A stretch of 39,645 bases of DNA from Methanosuratincolales archaeon (GCA_014361445.1 JACIVQ010000002.1:24939-64583), one strand, 5' to 3'. Positions 1 through 8,877 are shown, counted from the first letter of the stretch. Numbers and translations: made by a program. Notes: generated by a model from the letters alone, not told the origin.

Positions 1-714
1 GCAACTCTTTATGCAGATGCCACACGCAGAACCAATATCTCTTAGCTGGTTCCAGTATATCCAGCACCTTCTAACGTCGGTCCCCCCTTCCACACTGATC
101 GCACCTATTGGGCAAGACTTTACGCATTTTTGGCAAGTGTTTGGTCTGATCTTCTCTAAGCAAACCTCTTTAGAGAGCACGTCTCCCTTTACTAGAGGGG
201 CTTCCGTAATTACACTTATCCAGCGCACTCTGGGTCCATATTCTGGAGTCAGCAGTACACCACAAATCCCTTTCTTCCCAAGACCTGCTGCCTCAGCGGC
301 AGCCATGTGGTTGAATGACGGTATAAACTTCGGGTAACCTGCGTCATACTGCCTCCAGAGCGCCTTGTAGTTGTCTGTCTCAGGGAAGTATATGCTGAGG
401 TACCCACGTCTCTGCAGGAACTTTGCGACACCATAGGCCGCAGCATTTAAACATTCATTTACAGTATCATAATGTTTGCTGTATATGGTGCTTGGCGTCG
501 TATGGAGCACGGGTTCTAACAATACCATCCCAAGGACAACCACGGAGTTTGCTCCACTGAGGTAGTCTTGCGGACGGTGACCATCAGGTGCTGCTTGGAG
601 CAATGGGTTAAATGGATCTGCGACGCCGAAGATGTCGACCCCCATAGATTCTGCATTGCTCCTGACAACTTTTGTGATTCTGTTTTCAAGCCCATGTTCA
701 TCTTTTTCGCTCAA
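1..714 (-). CDS. QueG-like double [4Fe-4S] protein, partial (runs off left edge)
   Basis: An open frame of 238 codons runs from a TTG at 714 off the left edge; it has no early ATG, so the ORF track shows only fragments. An in-frame stop precedes the TTG, and GAAGGGAA lies just upstream as a ribosome site. The protein has an N-terminal RdhA/QueG-like domain (VDIFGVADPFNP, GLGKKGICGVLLTPEYGPR), then CQKCVKSCPIGAI and CGICIKSC, the double [4Fe-4S] signature of the epoxyqueuosine reductase (COG1600) group. QueG proper uses cobalamin and two clusters to finish queuosine in bacterial tRNA. Archaea make archaeosine instead, so the true substrate is probably different. A second member lies at 32518-33264. 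The family call is firm; the reaction is unknown. Confidence 0.85.
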   Translation of the reverse strand, partial: MSEKDEHGLENRITKVVRSNAESMGVDIFGVADPFNPLLQAAPDGHRPQDYLSGANSVVVLGMVLLEPVLHTTPSTIYSKHYDTVNECLNAAAYGVAKFLQRRGYLSIYFPETDNYKALWRQYDAGYPKFIPSFNHMAAAEAAGLGKKGICGVLLTPEYGPRVRWISVITEAPLVKGDVLSKEVCLEKIRPNTCQKCVKSCPIGAISVEGGTDVRRCWIYWNQLRDIGSACGICIKSC

Positions 715-765
715 TTTCGTCTTCCCTTCTCAAATTGATACATCAGAATTTAAAGTATTTAATCA

Positions 766-803
766 CTATTATTGTTATCATTATTGTCAATGTTATTGTT
801 ATA
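766..803. repeat. Short ATT/GTT-rich imperfect tandem repeat
   Basis: About three imperfect 12-13 base units of the form attattgttatc lie in the gap between the radical SAM gene and the QueG-like gene, upstream of the latter. This is simple-sequence repeat with no clear role. A TATA-like tttaaagtattt sits next to it at about 739-750 and may be the QueG-like gene's promoter. Confidence 0.4.
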
Positions 804-866
804 GATGTCTTTACGTGAATTATTTGGGGGCTAAATTACACAATATGTGCGCAGTAGGCTAAGCGA

Positions 867-1871
867 TCAAGTGCTCAATTTTGCAACAAGGATATTGTCC
901 TTTACCCTCAAAAACCTGACGCTTACCTCCTCCCCAATAGGTAGCTCGGCTCCCACTATCGTTACCGCCCATCTTTTATCATGTGTTACAGCAAGGGTCT
1001 CACCTTTAAACCAACCTGGTCCAACAACGGTCACATTAACCCGCTCCCATTTACTGTAGGGAGTCTTTAGGCTAGTGGCAGGCCGAATCCCAAAATCCGA
1101 AGCCTTAATTATGAGTCTGGTGTTAGTCTTGAATTCAAGTTCTCTCAGTTTATTGTAGAACTCGAACCAAGTCATGAACTTGATCTCTTTGGATTTCCTC
1201 CCAAACTTGTGGCGCTCACATTTTTGAATGCCTAATGGCGGGCAGTTCTTCCCTGCGCCAATCTGCTTAGCGAGGTTGATAATATTTTCCATCTCTGAGT
1301 CATTCAATGGGTGGACCCAAACAGGCGCAAGGAGTAAATCGATCGAGGTATTTTCTGTGATATACTTTGCCATCTCTATAACTCGATTAACATCGTAATC
1401 TTCACTTCCTGCGAGCCTCTTTGCAAGTTGGGGATTGAGCGCATCTATGGAAAGGTTTATTCTAGAAAGCCCAGCATCGTCTAGGTCTTTGATTAGCTTC
1501 TCGTTAAGTAAGTGACCGTGTGTCTGCATCGAGACCGTGGCGACTTCCTTGAGATCCTTTAATTTGTGAACTAGATCGACAATCCTAGGATACGTCAGCG
1601 GATCTCCCACTGTATCGATGTGTGCTTCTACCCCGCCCCCTTTAATCTTGACTAAATATCTTATCCAGTCTAGCATGTGATCAAGATCAATAATATATTC
1701 AGCCCGTCGCCTCTTACTCTTTGGTCCGGCGTCGGTTGAGCAAAAGATGCAGTTCAGTGGACAGTAAGTTGTTGGTCTAATCTGGAGGACGTTCGTTCCT
1801 CTATCGATTATGCCAAAGTAAACTGTACCAATTAAAGGTATATCCTCAGGCAATTTGAAAAGCTCAGCCAT
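867..1871 (-). CDS. Radical SAM protein with C-terminal TRAM-like domain
   Basis: The cluster motif CPLNCIFC (CxxxCxxC, near residue 40) opens a radical SAM barrel; GDPLTY and the SMQTHGHLL and NLSIDAL strands are typical of the MoaA/NifB/PqqE-like branch. The last ~70 residues (VNVTVVGPGWFKGETLAV...EEVSVRFLRVKDNILVAKL) look like a TRAM RNA-binding fold, so an RNA or RNP substrate is possible. The track start is the ATG at 1883. I prefer the ATG at 1871, because GTGGAGA lies directly in front of it; this removes four residues. A TATA-like tttttatttt lies at about 1904-1913. The gene stands alone, 152 bases ahead of the QueG-like gene on the same strand. Its substrate cannot be told from sequence. 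Confidence 0.85.
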   Translation of the reverse strand: MAELFKLPEDIPLIGTVYFGIIDRGTNVLQIRPTTYCPLNCIFCSTDAGPKSKRRRAEYIIDLDHMLDWIRYLVKIKGGGVEAHIDTVGDPLTYPRIVDLVHKLKDLKEVATVSMQTHGHLLNEKLIKDLDDAGLSRINLSIDALNPQLAKRLAGSEDYDVNRVIEMAKYITENTSIDLLLAPVWVHPLNDSEMENIINLAKQIGAGKNCPPLGIQKCERHKFGRKSKEIKFMTWFEFYNKLRELEFKTNTRLIIKASDFGIRPATSLKTPYSKWERVNVTVVGPGWFKGETLAVTHDKRWAVTIVGAELPIGEEVSVRFLRVKDNILVAKLST

Positions 1872-2032
1872 TTTTCTCCACATATATATCCATTATTAAT
1901 CCCAAAATAAAAAGTAGGAAGAAAAGGTTCTGGTAAAACTTTCCTCGAATATAAAATGGCATGTTTAGGACAAGATGTGTAAGCTAAGAAATATACTTCT
2001 GGGGAAATGCATCAAATATGAATGGATGATGA

Positions 2033-2719
2033 ATGTTGTTAAAGGAGATACTTGACTGCTACATGGAGAAAGTTAGTGGATTAAAGGAGCATTGCGATAG
2101 ATGCCTTAGAACAGAGAGGTGGGGAGGGAGCGTTGTTTTAATGGTTGTTGATGCTGCCTTTACCTCAATCGGCTTGAACTACTTCACCGCAGTAGTCCCT
2201 AAAGTCGAGGAATTTAACAAAAAGTTTGTGGAGAGTGAGAAGATCAAAGACTTAAGAGGGCTTGCCAAAGCCGAGTTAGATGAGTTGAGAAGTGTTTGGA
2301 AAAATAAAAGATCATGGCACATCGCAAAGAACATAGCCTCATATTTATCAACCTTGAGTAAGAATGATAAAACAGCGCTCAGAACGTGGGCTAAGAACGC
2401 AAAGCTCGAAAGCTGGAGAGAAGATCCTATTGGAAGGATCAAAGGTGTTGGCTTGATCACTTTCCAATACCTGCGAATGATGGGCGGCATAGATACTGTT
2501 ATGCCTGATAAGATAGTTAAAAGAGTGGTAAACGAGATCTTAGTTAAAGCCGGCATAGAACCTGTGAATGACAATATGGAGTTTATTAAGAAAGTAGAAG
2601 AGGTCGCGTTGAACTGCGGTTATAGACCAATAGAGCTTTGCTGGATGACCTGGCTTATTCAGCCTGAAGGAAAAATTATGAGGATGGAGAAATATTCGGG
2701 CTTACTTTCTAAAATATGA
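2033..2719 (+). CDS. Orphan protein with helix-hairpin-helix (HhH-GPD-like) motif
   Basis: This 228-residue soluble protein has no full family match I recognise. Its second half contains IGRIKGVGLITFQYLRMM followed by GIDTVMPDKIVKRVV. That has the shape of the HhH plus downstream PD..V.R segment of endonuclease III/HhH-GPD glycosylases (GxGxxTAxxL...PDxxVxR). The N-terminal half is helical and has no iron-sulfur cysteine set, and the usual catalytic lysine is not evident. It may be a DNA-binding or base-excision-like protein that has lost catalysis, or a distant glycosylase. The start is the ATG after GGATGATGA; an ATG 15 bases upstream in frame hits a stop at once. It is divergent from the radical SAM gene. 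Confidence 0.65.
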   Translation: MLLKEILDCYMEKVSGLKEHCDRCLRTERWGGSVVLMVVDAAFTSIGLNYFTAVVPKVEEFNKKFVESEKIKDLRGLAKAELDELRSVWKNKRSWHIAKNIASYLSTLSKNDKTALRTWAKNAKLESWREDPIGRIKGVGLITFQYLRMMGGIDTVMPDKIVKRVVNEILVKAGIEPVNDNMEFIKKVEEVALNCGYRPIELCWMTWLIQPEGKIMRMEKYSGLLSKI

Positions 2720-3048
2720 ATATGAGTGCCCAAGTGTTAGGCATTATTACTATTTCCTCTAATGAGTAATAGAGTAGGGAGAATTAGAGACAGTTTGTGT
2801 ATCCTATGACAAAAAAGCTGTCCCTAAGTTGTTACAACTCAGATCGTAGATTTTTCACTTTCATCCGACCCTTGAAAGGCGTGGGTTTTCTTGCGACACT
2901 CATAAATTCCTTTAGATTAAGGTTTTTTGGCTTCATCGCCAACCTTCACGTAGACCTCCCACAAAGTTAAAAGGCGTCTTTAAAATAAGAATTAGGACCA
3001 TATACACTATATTGAAAATGGTACAAATCTATTATCGGGTGCCACCCT
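2720..3048. other. Gene-free stretch of 329 bases
   Basis: I find no supportable ORF or RNA gene here. It holds an IS605-type end hairpin (listed separately) and a second hairpin, AAGGTT(tttt)GGC...GCC-AACCTT, at 2919-2946. The right end carries the ribosome site GGGTG in front of the acyl-CoA ligase ATG. The hairpins suggest a decayed insertion rather than ordinary intergenic sequence. Confidence 0.5.
2865..2885. mobile_element. Solo IS605-type end hairpin (remnant)
   Basis: The 21 bases read CCGAC-CCTT-GA-AAGG-C-GTGGG. This is the same plan (5-bp outer arm, 4-bp inner arm, 2-nt loop, one bulged pyrimidine, GTGGG) as the two hairpins bounding the tnpB element at 15.8-17.1 kb. One base of the outer arm mismatches. 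It is followed by ttttcttgcg, like the gtttccttgagg after the 17056 end. No transposase frame is nearby, so it looks like a decayed or non-autonomous relative. Confidence 0.5.
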
Positions 3049-4437
3049 ATGAGTGATCTCAAGGCACTTTTCTCCCCGAGGAGTATAGCCATAATTGGCG
3101 CCTCAAGAAATCCTAAGAAGATCGGCTATGAACTTGTTAATAATATCATTACTGGGGGTTACGAGGGAAGAATTTACCTAGTTAACCCCGAAGGCGCAGA
3201 GATAATGGGCATTAAGTCATACACATCAGTCAAGCTCATACCTGAAGAAGTGGATCTCGCTGTGGTCGCGGTTCCTGCCGCATATGTCCCCGATATCTTA
3301 GAAGAGTGTGGGGAGAAGGGGGTTAAGGCGGCTATAGTAATAAGTTCTGGATTCAGAGAGGTAGGTAATGTTGAACTGGAGGAGAGAACCCTATCAGTGG
3401 TGAGGAAGTATGGAATTCGGATGCTCGGACCGAACGTCTTTGGACTTTATTATGCTCCCTCTAGGATGAATGCGACTTTTGGGCTTGCAAGGGTTTTTCC
3501 TGGGAGCATCGCGTTTGTGACGCAGAGCGGGGCGCTCGGAATAGCAATGATGGGATGGGCCAACCTGTATAAGATAGGCGTCTCTACGGTTGTGAGCATG
3601 GGAAATAAGGCGGATCTTGATGAGGCAGATATGTTGGACTACTTCGTCTCGGACGAGGAGACCAAGGCAGTCCTGATGTACATTGAAGGAGCGAAGGATG
3701 GGCGCCGCCTCATGTCATCGCTCAAGAATATAACTTTGAAGAAACCGGTCGTGATAATTAAATCAGGTAGAACTGAAAAAGGAGCTGCTGCGGCTGCTTC
3801 TCATACCGGATCTCTCGCTGGAACTGATAGAATTTATGATGTAGCTTTCAGACAGAGCGGGGCTCTCCGTGCCACGGACTTTGCACAGGCGTTCGATTGG
3901 GTCAAGCTAATGACAATGCAGCCCTCTCCTACAAATGACAATTGTCTAATTATTACAAATGGTGGCGGGGTCGGCGTCATGACAACAGATGCATGTGAAG
4001 AGGCAGGAATCAACATCATGCCCCTACCAGAGGACCTCCAGTCAGAGTTTAAGAAAATTATGCCTGTTTTTGGTAACTTTAGGAACCCTGTTGACTTAAC
4101 TGGGCAGGCCTACGAAGAGAGCTATTATAGGGCTCTTGAGTTAGCGCTCAAAGATAACAGGATAGGCTCTGTGATCGTCCTCTACTGCCAAACTGCTATA
4201 ACAGATCCGGTAGCCATAGCAAAAGCTATCGCAGATGCTTCTGAGGCGAATAAGTGCAACAAGACGGTGGTAACGAGTTTCGTTGGCGGTGCACAGTGTG
4301 ACGAGGCAATGCGAAAGCTCGACGAGTTCTCTATACCTTCATATCCAATCCCTGAGCGCGCAGTTTCGGCTCTGGCGGCATACTACAGATGGCAGAGGTA
4401 TAGGTTGATGCAGAGGTCACTACCTCTAAAGATATGA
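3049..4437 (+). CDS. Acyl/acetate-CoA ligase (ADP-forming), alpha subunit
   Basis: The enzyme makes ATP from acyl-CoA, ADP and phosphate in peptide or sugar fermentation. The N-terminal CoA-binding Rossmann domain starts FSPRSIAIIGASRNPKKIG. Succinyl-CoA-ligase-like domains follow with TQSGALGIAM and the phospho-histidine loop SHTGSLAGTD (about residue 250). At 462 residues it matches the separate alpha subunit of archaeal ACD enzymes; the ATP-grasp beta domain is absent and no beta gene lies in the window, so the partner must be elsewhere. The start has GGGTG about 8 bases upstream. The acyl specificity (acetyl, aryl, other) cannot be read from the sequence. Confidence 0.88.
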   Translation: MSDLKALFSPRSIAIIGASRNPKKIGYELVNNIITGGYEGRIYLVNPEGAEIMGIKSYTSVKLIPEEVDLAVVAVPAAYVPDILEECGEKGVKAAIVISSGFREVGNVELEERTLSVVRKYGIRMLGPNVFGLYYAPSRMNATFGLARVFPGSIAFVTQSGALGIAMMGWANLYKIGVSTVVSMGNKADLDEADMLDYFVSDEETKAVLMYIEGAKDGRRLMSSLKNITLKKPVVIIKSGRTEKGAAAAASHTGSLAGTDRIYDVAFRQSGALRATDFAQAFDWVKLMTMQPSPTNDNCLIITNGGGVGVMTTDACEEAGINIMPLPEDLQSEFKKIMPVFGNFRNPVDLTGQAYEESYYRALELALKDNRIGSVIVLYCQTAITDPVAIAKAIADASEANKCNKTVVTSFVGGAQCDEAMRKLDEFSIPSYPIPERAVSALAAYYRWQRYRLMQRSLPLKI

Positions 4438-4483
4438 AGGTATAAGTTTCAATTTTGCTTTCCACCTATTTCTAGGGCTGCAT

Positions 4484-4498
4484 GGTTCGGGGAGAACC
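4484..4498. terminator. Hairpin between convergent genes
   Basis: GGTTC-ggggа-type loop-GAACC forms a 5-bp hairpin in the gap between the convergent acyl-CoA ligase and pyruvate-kinase-domain genes. It may help end transcription, but no strong T-run follows, so the call is weak. Confidence 0.25.
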
Positions 4499-4628
4499 GT
4501 TGAGCCTCGGGAAACTGGAGAATTTACGAATAACCTAATTTAAAGATGCTTAGGCTACCGCCCAATATGCTTCTTGAGGTAAAAATTTAATCTAGTATCA
4601 TTCTCAATTTGGAAAAATTTACCTTAAT

Positions 4629-5243
4629 TTAATCCCACCACTTTTTTTGGAGTGGCATAGCTATAATCTCCCTTATCTCCAGCCTCTTCTCTTTATCTTT
4701 TGAGAAGACCGTCCCAGGGTAGGTCGATCTCACAACTATTGCTGTGTCGGCACCAGTTCCGCTCCCTCCAACCCCCACAACATCCTTAAATGGCTCCAAA
4801 ACCCCACAGTCCACTGCAGATAGTACAACCTCCACCGCAACTTTCATCCCCTGTCCAAATGCATATAGGGTCTCCTTGAAGACGATCTCAGGGGTTGGAA
4901 AACTGTATTTTGAAGTCTCGTAAAGGAAACCATGGAGTACGTACGGTATTCTGTCTAAAACAATGACGCCCAGTCTCTCCAGCTCCTCCTTGATCTTTGG
5001 GTCCATGCAGGGATACTCATTGCCCCACTCTCTCCTGAATGGACTCTCTGAGACGCAGATAATCCTGGCTTCATCCGTGAGCGCTTTGGCGAATTTTAAA
5101 GCCGTTGCCCCAGAGGTGCTTGCAACTACAATATCCCTTATGTCGCTCCTCTGGATGTATTTTGTGACAGCCTCAACGACGAGATCCGTATTATCTTCCC
5201 CAGGTTTTGTGAAGTAATAGACCTCACGGATTTTGAATGGCAT
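4629..5243 (-). CDS. Stand-alone pyruvate kinase C-terminal domain-like protein
   Basis: This 204-residue soluble protein resembles the allosteric C-terminal domain of pyruvate kinase without the catalytic barrel (COG1751 group). TKPGEDNTDLVVEAVTKYIQ is followed by DIVVASTSGATALKFAKAL, the phosphate-binding T-S-G-x-T loop, and later VGVGGSGTGADTAIVV. Archaeal genomes carry such proteins, but their ligand and role are not established. It begins 36 bases after copA stops on the same strand, with GGTG five bases before its ATG, so the two may share a transcript. Reading it as a metabolite- or phosphate-sensing protein is inference. Confidence 0.75.
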   Translation of the reverse strand: MPFKIREVYYFTKPGEDNTDLVVEAVTKYIQRSDIRDIVVASTSGATALKFAKALTDEARIICVSESPFRREWGNEYPCMDPKIKEELERLGVIVLDRIPYVLHGFLYETSKYSFPTPEIVFKETLYAFGQGMKVAVEVVLSAVDCGVLEPFKDVVGVGGSGTGADTAIVVRSTYPGTVFSKDKEKRLEIREIIAMPLQKKWWD

Positions 5244-5279
5244 GAAAACACCATTAAAAAATTTTGATCCCCTGCCTCT

Positions 5280-7649
5280 TTAACTTTCCTCTTTTTTGGT
5301 TGGGGGTCTGTACCTTCTGAGAAGAAGTGAATTGGAGACCACTGATACTGAGCTGAGAGACATTGCTAGGGCTGCGATCTCTGGTCTAAGTACCAGTGTT
5401 GGGTAAAGCAATCCTGCGGCTATGGGTATTCCCAACGCGTTGTACACAAGTGCCCAGAACATATTTTCTTTTATCTTCCTCATGGTCTTTTTACTAAGGT
5501 CTATTGCGAGCACAACCCCCTCCAGACCCCCTCCTGTCAGGATTATCTCGCCAGCCTCCTTGGCTATCTCTGTCCCGCTCCCAATAGCTATTCCAACATC
5601 TGCCTGGGTAAGTGCAGGGGCGTCGTTGATTCCGTCCCCTACCATCGCCACAACCTCGCCCTCGTCCTGAAGTTTTGCTATGACTCCGGCTTTCTCATCG
5701 GGTCGAATATTTGCTAAAAACCTCTCTATGCCAAGCGACCTCGCGACGGCGCTTGCGACCCTCTCATTGTCCCCCGTCAGCATTACCACTTTCAGACCCA
5801 TTCGTTTGAGCTGTGCCACCACGTCCGCCGCCTCAGGCTTCGGCTCATCGAATATCCCTATGGCTCCAAGTACCTTCCCGTCGTAGAAGGATATAACAGT
5901 CATCATCCCATCTTCTTCCAGCTTTTTTATGATCTCGGGGTCGCGAAAAGTTATGTTCAGCTTCTCGAATAGGCCCCTACTTCCAACTATTGCCCGCTTC
6001 CCCATTACCTTTCCTATTACGCCCTCCCCAGGGAGTTCTTCTAATTCATCGAGTCGGTATAATTCCATCCCCTCGGCCTTCTCGACGATTGCCTTTGCTA
6101 CGGGATGTTCTGATCCCTTCTCCAAAGATGCTGCCACCTTTAGAACTTCCTCCTCTCCAACCCCTGCGAGGTCCACTATTTTCACCACCCTCGGTCTTCC
6201 CTGTGTAAGCGTCCCTGTCTTGTCAAATACTATGGTCGTCAATTGCCTTACCTTCTCCAAGACCTCTCCCCCCTTTATCAATATGCCAGTCTCTGCGCCC
6301 TTGCCAAGACCGACCATTATTGCAGTAGGTGTGGCAAGACCTAAAGCACATGGGCAGGCTATGACTAGGACAGAGACTGCCATCATCAGTGAAAAATTGA
6401 TTGGTTTGCCTAAGAGGATCCAAGTGACGAATGTGATTAGTGATATTCCCAATACTGCGGGGACGAAGCGGGATGCGATTCTGTCGGCAAACCTTTGGAT
6501 TGGTGCCTTCCTTGCTTGTGCCTCTTCCACGAATCTTACGACCTGTGAGATGAAGCTGTCCTTACCGACCTTCGTAGCCCTGATAGTTATAAAACCAGTC
6601 CTATTTATGGTCCCCCCTATGACCGTGTCGCCTACTTTCTTCTCCACTGGCATACTCTCACCCGTTACCATTGACTCATCAACAGTTGCCCTTCCCGATA
6701 TTATCACTCCATCCACTGGTATGGACTCACTGGGCTTCACGATAATCATGTCGCCCACAACAACATCGTCCGTGGGTATCTCTTCCTCACTTCCGTCTCT
6801 CAAGACCCTCGCAGTCTTTGGACGAAGCTCCATCAGCTTCCTTATGGCGGACGAAGCTCTGGCTTTTGCCTTCTCCTCAAGATACCTACCAAGAAGGATG
6901 AAGGTTATCAGTAGTGCAGCCACCTCGTAATATACGTCCCCATGGCTGAAAAAAGTGTTGAATATGCTGAAAATATAAGCTGCAGAGACGCCAAGTGCTA
7001 CGAGGACATTCATGTCAGAGTAGCCCCTTCTCAAAGACTTGTAAGCGCCCACATAGATGCTCCTGCCGCCCACCAGTAGGACAGGCGTAGTCAAAATGAA
7101 AAGCACTAACTCCCTGTTCGGGAAGTGCATCATTATCATGCTGATCACGGTTATTGGTATAGCGAGTGCAAGGCTAAAGATGAAGTCTATCCTGCGTCCC
7201 TTTTCCTTTAGATCAGGGCTTAAAGTCTCTTCCCTTAACAAAGGAGTATAGCCCAGGTCTTTTATAATCCCACTCAAGCGCTTTGGATTTATCACTTTCG
7301 GGTCATATTCCACAACAACAGTCTTTGTTGCTAGGTTTGCATTGGCGGCATAGACGCCCTCGTTTTTCATTAGCTCTTCCTCAATCTTAGCTATGCAGGA
7401 CGCGCACCTCATGTCCTCAACAAATATTATAGCTCTCTCCATCAACACTTTGTACCCTGCGTCCTCCACAGCCTTTGCAATATTTCGGAGGTTGACTTTA
7501 TCATCCTCGTACTCTACAAAGGCTGAATTTGACCCAAAGCTCACCTCTACGCTACTCACGCCCTCTATTTTCCTCAATGACTTTTCAATCGAGGCGGCGC
7601 AGGCTGTGCAGTGCATCCCCTCTATTCCTATTATCACTCTCTTTCGCAT
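5280..7649 (-). CDS. copA: Copper-translocating P1B-type ATPase
   Basis: A 789-residue Cu+ exporter. Two N-terminal HMA domains carry GMHCTAC (C14/C17) and DMRCASC (about residue 83). Eight membrane spans follow, with the actuator TGES loop, the membrane metal site CPC in [13 protein letters not shown], the phosphorylated Asp in DKTGTLT, the HP dipeptide in [10 protein letters not shown], and the TGDN and GDGINDAP hinge motifs. All the catalytic pieces are intact and the length is normal. CPC plus CxxC HMA domains indicates monovalent copper or silver. A pyruvate-kinase-domain gene follows closely, and a YHS metal-binding mini-gene lies about 1 kb upstream. A TATA-like gttaaag lies near 7685. 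Expression is probably copper-responsive, but no operator is recognisable. Confidence 0.96.
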   Translation of the reverse strand: MRKRVIIGIEGMHCTACAASIEKSLRKIEGVSSVEVSFGSNSAFVEYEDDKVNLRNIAKAVEDAGYKVLMERAIIFVEDMRCASCIAKIEEELMKNEGVYAANANLATKTVVVEYDPKVINPKRLSGIIKDLGYTPLLREETLSPDLKEKGRRIDFIFSLALAIPITVISMIMMHFPNRELVLFILTTPVLLVGGRSIYVGAYKSLRRGYSDMNVLVALGVSAAYIFSIFNTFFSHGDVYYEVAALLITFILLGRYLEEKAKARASSAIRKLMELRPKTARVLRDGSEEEIPTDDVVVGDMIIVKPSESIPVDGVIISGRATVDESMVTGESMPVEKKVGDTVIGGTINRTGFITIRATKVGKDSFISQVVRFVEEAQARKAPIQRFADRIASRFVPAVLGISLITFVTWILLGKPINFSLMMAVSVLVIACPCALGLATPTAIMVGLGKGAETGILIKGGEVLEKVRQLTTIVFDKTGTLTQGRPRVVKIVDLAGVGEEEVLKVAASLEKGSEHPVAKAIVEKAEGMELYRLDELEELPGEGVIGKVMGKRAIVGSRGLFEKLNITFRDPEIIKKLEEDGMMTVISFYDGKVLGAIGIFDEPKPEAADVVAQLKRMGLKVVMLTGDNERVASAVARSLGIERFLANIRPDEKAGVIAKLQDEGEVVAMVGDGINDAPALTQADVGIAIGSGTEIAKEAGEIILTGGGLEGVVLAIDLSKKTMRKIKENMFWALVYNALGIPIAAGLLYPTLVLRPEIAALAMSLSSVSVVSNSLLLRRYRPPTKKEES

Positions 7650-7812
7650 CTATATCGACAAAAGATCACCAATGTAGAGCTTTAACTCTATCGGTACAGA
7701 TTTTGGTATGCTGAAGGTTACATGAGTACTCCCATTTAAGCCGATGACCCACCTTTGGATCTTTGGAGCCAAACCGCCTCAAAATGAGACCCTCAAGAGC
7801 ATATAGCCCATG

Positions 7813-7875
7813 ACCTTCCTTGCTACATTTTTGGATTTGTTCAAATCCAAGGAATTTGATGAGGTATAGGAAGGT
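7813..7875. promoter_or_regulatory. Nested inverted-repeat element upstream of copA
   Basis: Within the 281-base gap between copA and the cyclo-ligase-like gene, a perfect 9-bp palindrome TTGGATTTG-TT-CAAATCCAA (7831-7850) sits inside an outer 8-bp inverted repeat ACCTTCCT (7813-7820) / AGGAAGGT (7868-7875). It could be an operator, a structured leader or a terminator of the cyclo-ligase transcript. It is not next to either start codon. Confidence 0.45.
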
Positions 7876-7930
7876 GGTGGATGACCAAGTTTATATCGGA
7901 AGAAAAATCGGGCTCCAGTAGTAAAAGGTT

Positions 7931-8566
7931 TCAAATATTCAATCTCCTATACCCTAGTGATGTCCAAATAGTCTTGGTAGGAGTAACTATCAGATCGACG
8001 GGAACATCCCACTCGTTTCTTGGAACATAATCCAAGATCTGGAGATCGTGGACAGTAGTGATAGCGATTGTTTTTCCGTTAATCGATCCTGCTTTTTTCC
8101 AGATTGTGTATTCAGTATCTGAATATGCCGTCCCCTTGCCAAGCCTGTATCCTTCATTGCTAACAGCTACCGAGCCAGCGATAAATAGGTCAATTTTATA
8201 ATCTCCTGGCACAATAGGCCTACCCCTCTCCAAGAAACCTCTTATTGTAGAATCATAGAACGGATCTTCTGACCTTTCTATTACCATAAAACCTCTCGAG
8301 AGCCTCGGCGTGGCTACTACTAAAATCTTACCATCCCTCAAGACGGCTTCCCGGACAGGCCTCTGGGGGGAGTCAGGGTTGCAAAGAACAACTCTGGCCT
8401 CCTCGTACTCCTTTAACCTCCGCAGCCTATTGGCGGCCTCATCGGCACCTACAAAATTCGGGATCCTCCCAAATACTGGGAAAGGCGGAAGGGCAACGTT
8501 CCTTTCCATCATTGCCCTCCAGACTTTCATCCTTATCTCGTCTTTTAGGTTCTTAGATCCCAACAA
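7931..8566 (-). CDS. 5-formyltetrahydrofolate cyclo-ligase family protein
   Basis: This belongs to the COG0212 (MTHFS-like) family: an N-terminal KDEIRMKVWRAMMERNVALPP helix, a nucleotide-binding-like strand (ARVVLCNPDSPQRPVREAVL), then KIDLFIAGSVAVSNEGYRLGKGTAYSDTEY, which matches the family's G-x-G-x-G-Y-x-D signature, and a C-terminal VDLIVTPTKTIW. The classical enzyme converts 5-formyl-THF to methenyl-THF with ATP. Many archaeal members are shorter and may act on other pterin or thiamin-related substrates, so only the family is firm. The start is one of two tandem TTG codons after AGGGATAA. Confidence 0.8.
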   Translation of the reverse strand: MLGSKNLKDEIRMKVWRAMMERNVALPPFPVFGRIPNFVGADEAANRLRRLKEYEEARVVLCNPDSPQRPVREAVLRDGKILVVATPRLSRGFMVIERSEDPFYDSTIRGFLERGRPIVPGDYKIDLFIAGSVAVSNEGYRLGKGTAYSDTEYTIWKKAGSINGKTIAITTVHDLQILDYVPRNEWDVPVDLIVTPTKTIWTSLGYRRLNI

Positions 8567-8710
8567 TTATCCCTAGAGACTATTTATTCAATTTTACCAT
8601 TTTATCGTTTAGCATTTGATAAGAGAGACAAAACATTCTTCTTAACAAATTGGCTTTAGGCTCATGAAATTGAGACAAAAAAGAGAGGCGGAAGGATAAT
8701 ATAACACGCT

Positions 8711-8720
8711 ATACTTAAAG
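8711..8720 (+). promoter_or_regulatory. TATA box of the YHS gene
   Basis: ATACTTAAAG is centred about 22 bases ahead of the TTG start at 8737. That spacing puts transcription start at or next to the start codon, so the mRNA would be leaderless, and there is indeed no ribosome site. Confidence 0.5.
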
Positions 8721-8736
8721 ATCATAGTGATTAGAT

Positions 8737-8877
8737 TTGGCGATAGATCCAGTCTGCAAGATGGTGGTTGACGAAAGAACTGCAGACTATAAATCTGAAT
8801 ACGGGGGGAAGAAATACTATTTCTGTTCGCTCGGGTGTAAGAAAGAGTTTGACGCAAACCCAGAAAAGTACATTTAA
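8737..8877 (+). CDS. YHS-domain metal-binding mini-protein (46 aa)
   Basis: The frame encodes a single YHS domain. It opens with a variant of the family start (AIDPVCKMVVDER), then YGGKKYYFCSLGCKKEF and a final NPEKYI. The likely metal ligands are C7, C30 and C34, matching the TRASH/YHS pattern Cx(n)CxxxC. YHS domains occur as fusions or neighbours of copper P-type ATPases and act in metal sensing or delivery, so with copA about 1 kb away a copper role is plausible (inference). The start is TTG, since an in-frame TGA lies three codons upstream; the TATA spacing suggests a leaderless message. It is too short for the ORF track, and the 101-residue ORF on the opposite strand is its shadow. Confidence 0.85.
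   Translation: MAIDPVCKMVVDERTADYKSEYGGKKYYFCSLGCKKEFDANPEKYI

Noticed and set aside
11-701. Three short track ORFs (11-337 plus; 249-446 and 516-701 minus)
   Set aside because: All lie in wrong frames of the partial QueG-like gene, which reads open from 714 to the left edge.
4484-4498. T-arm-like GGTTC...GAACC, possible tRNA
   Set aside because: No acceptor, D or anticodon arms surround it; it is at most a short hairpin.
5929-6930. 333-residue plus-strand ORF across copA
   Set aside because: It is antisense to an intact CopA frame with all motifs, and its translation is low-complexity Ser/Pro/Thr-rich; a shadow.
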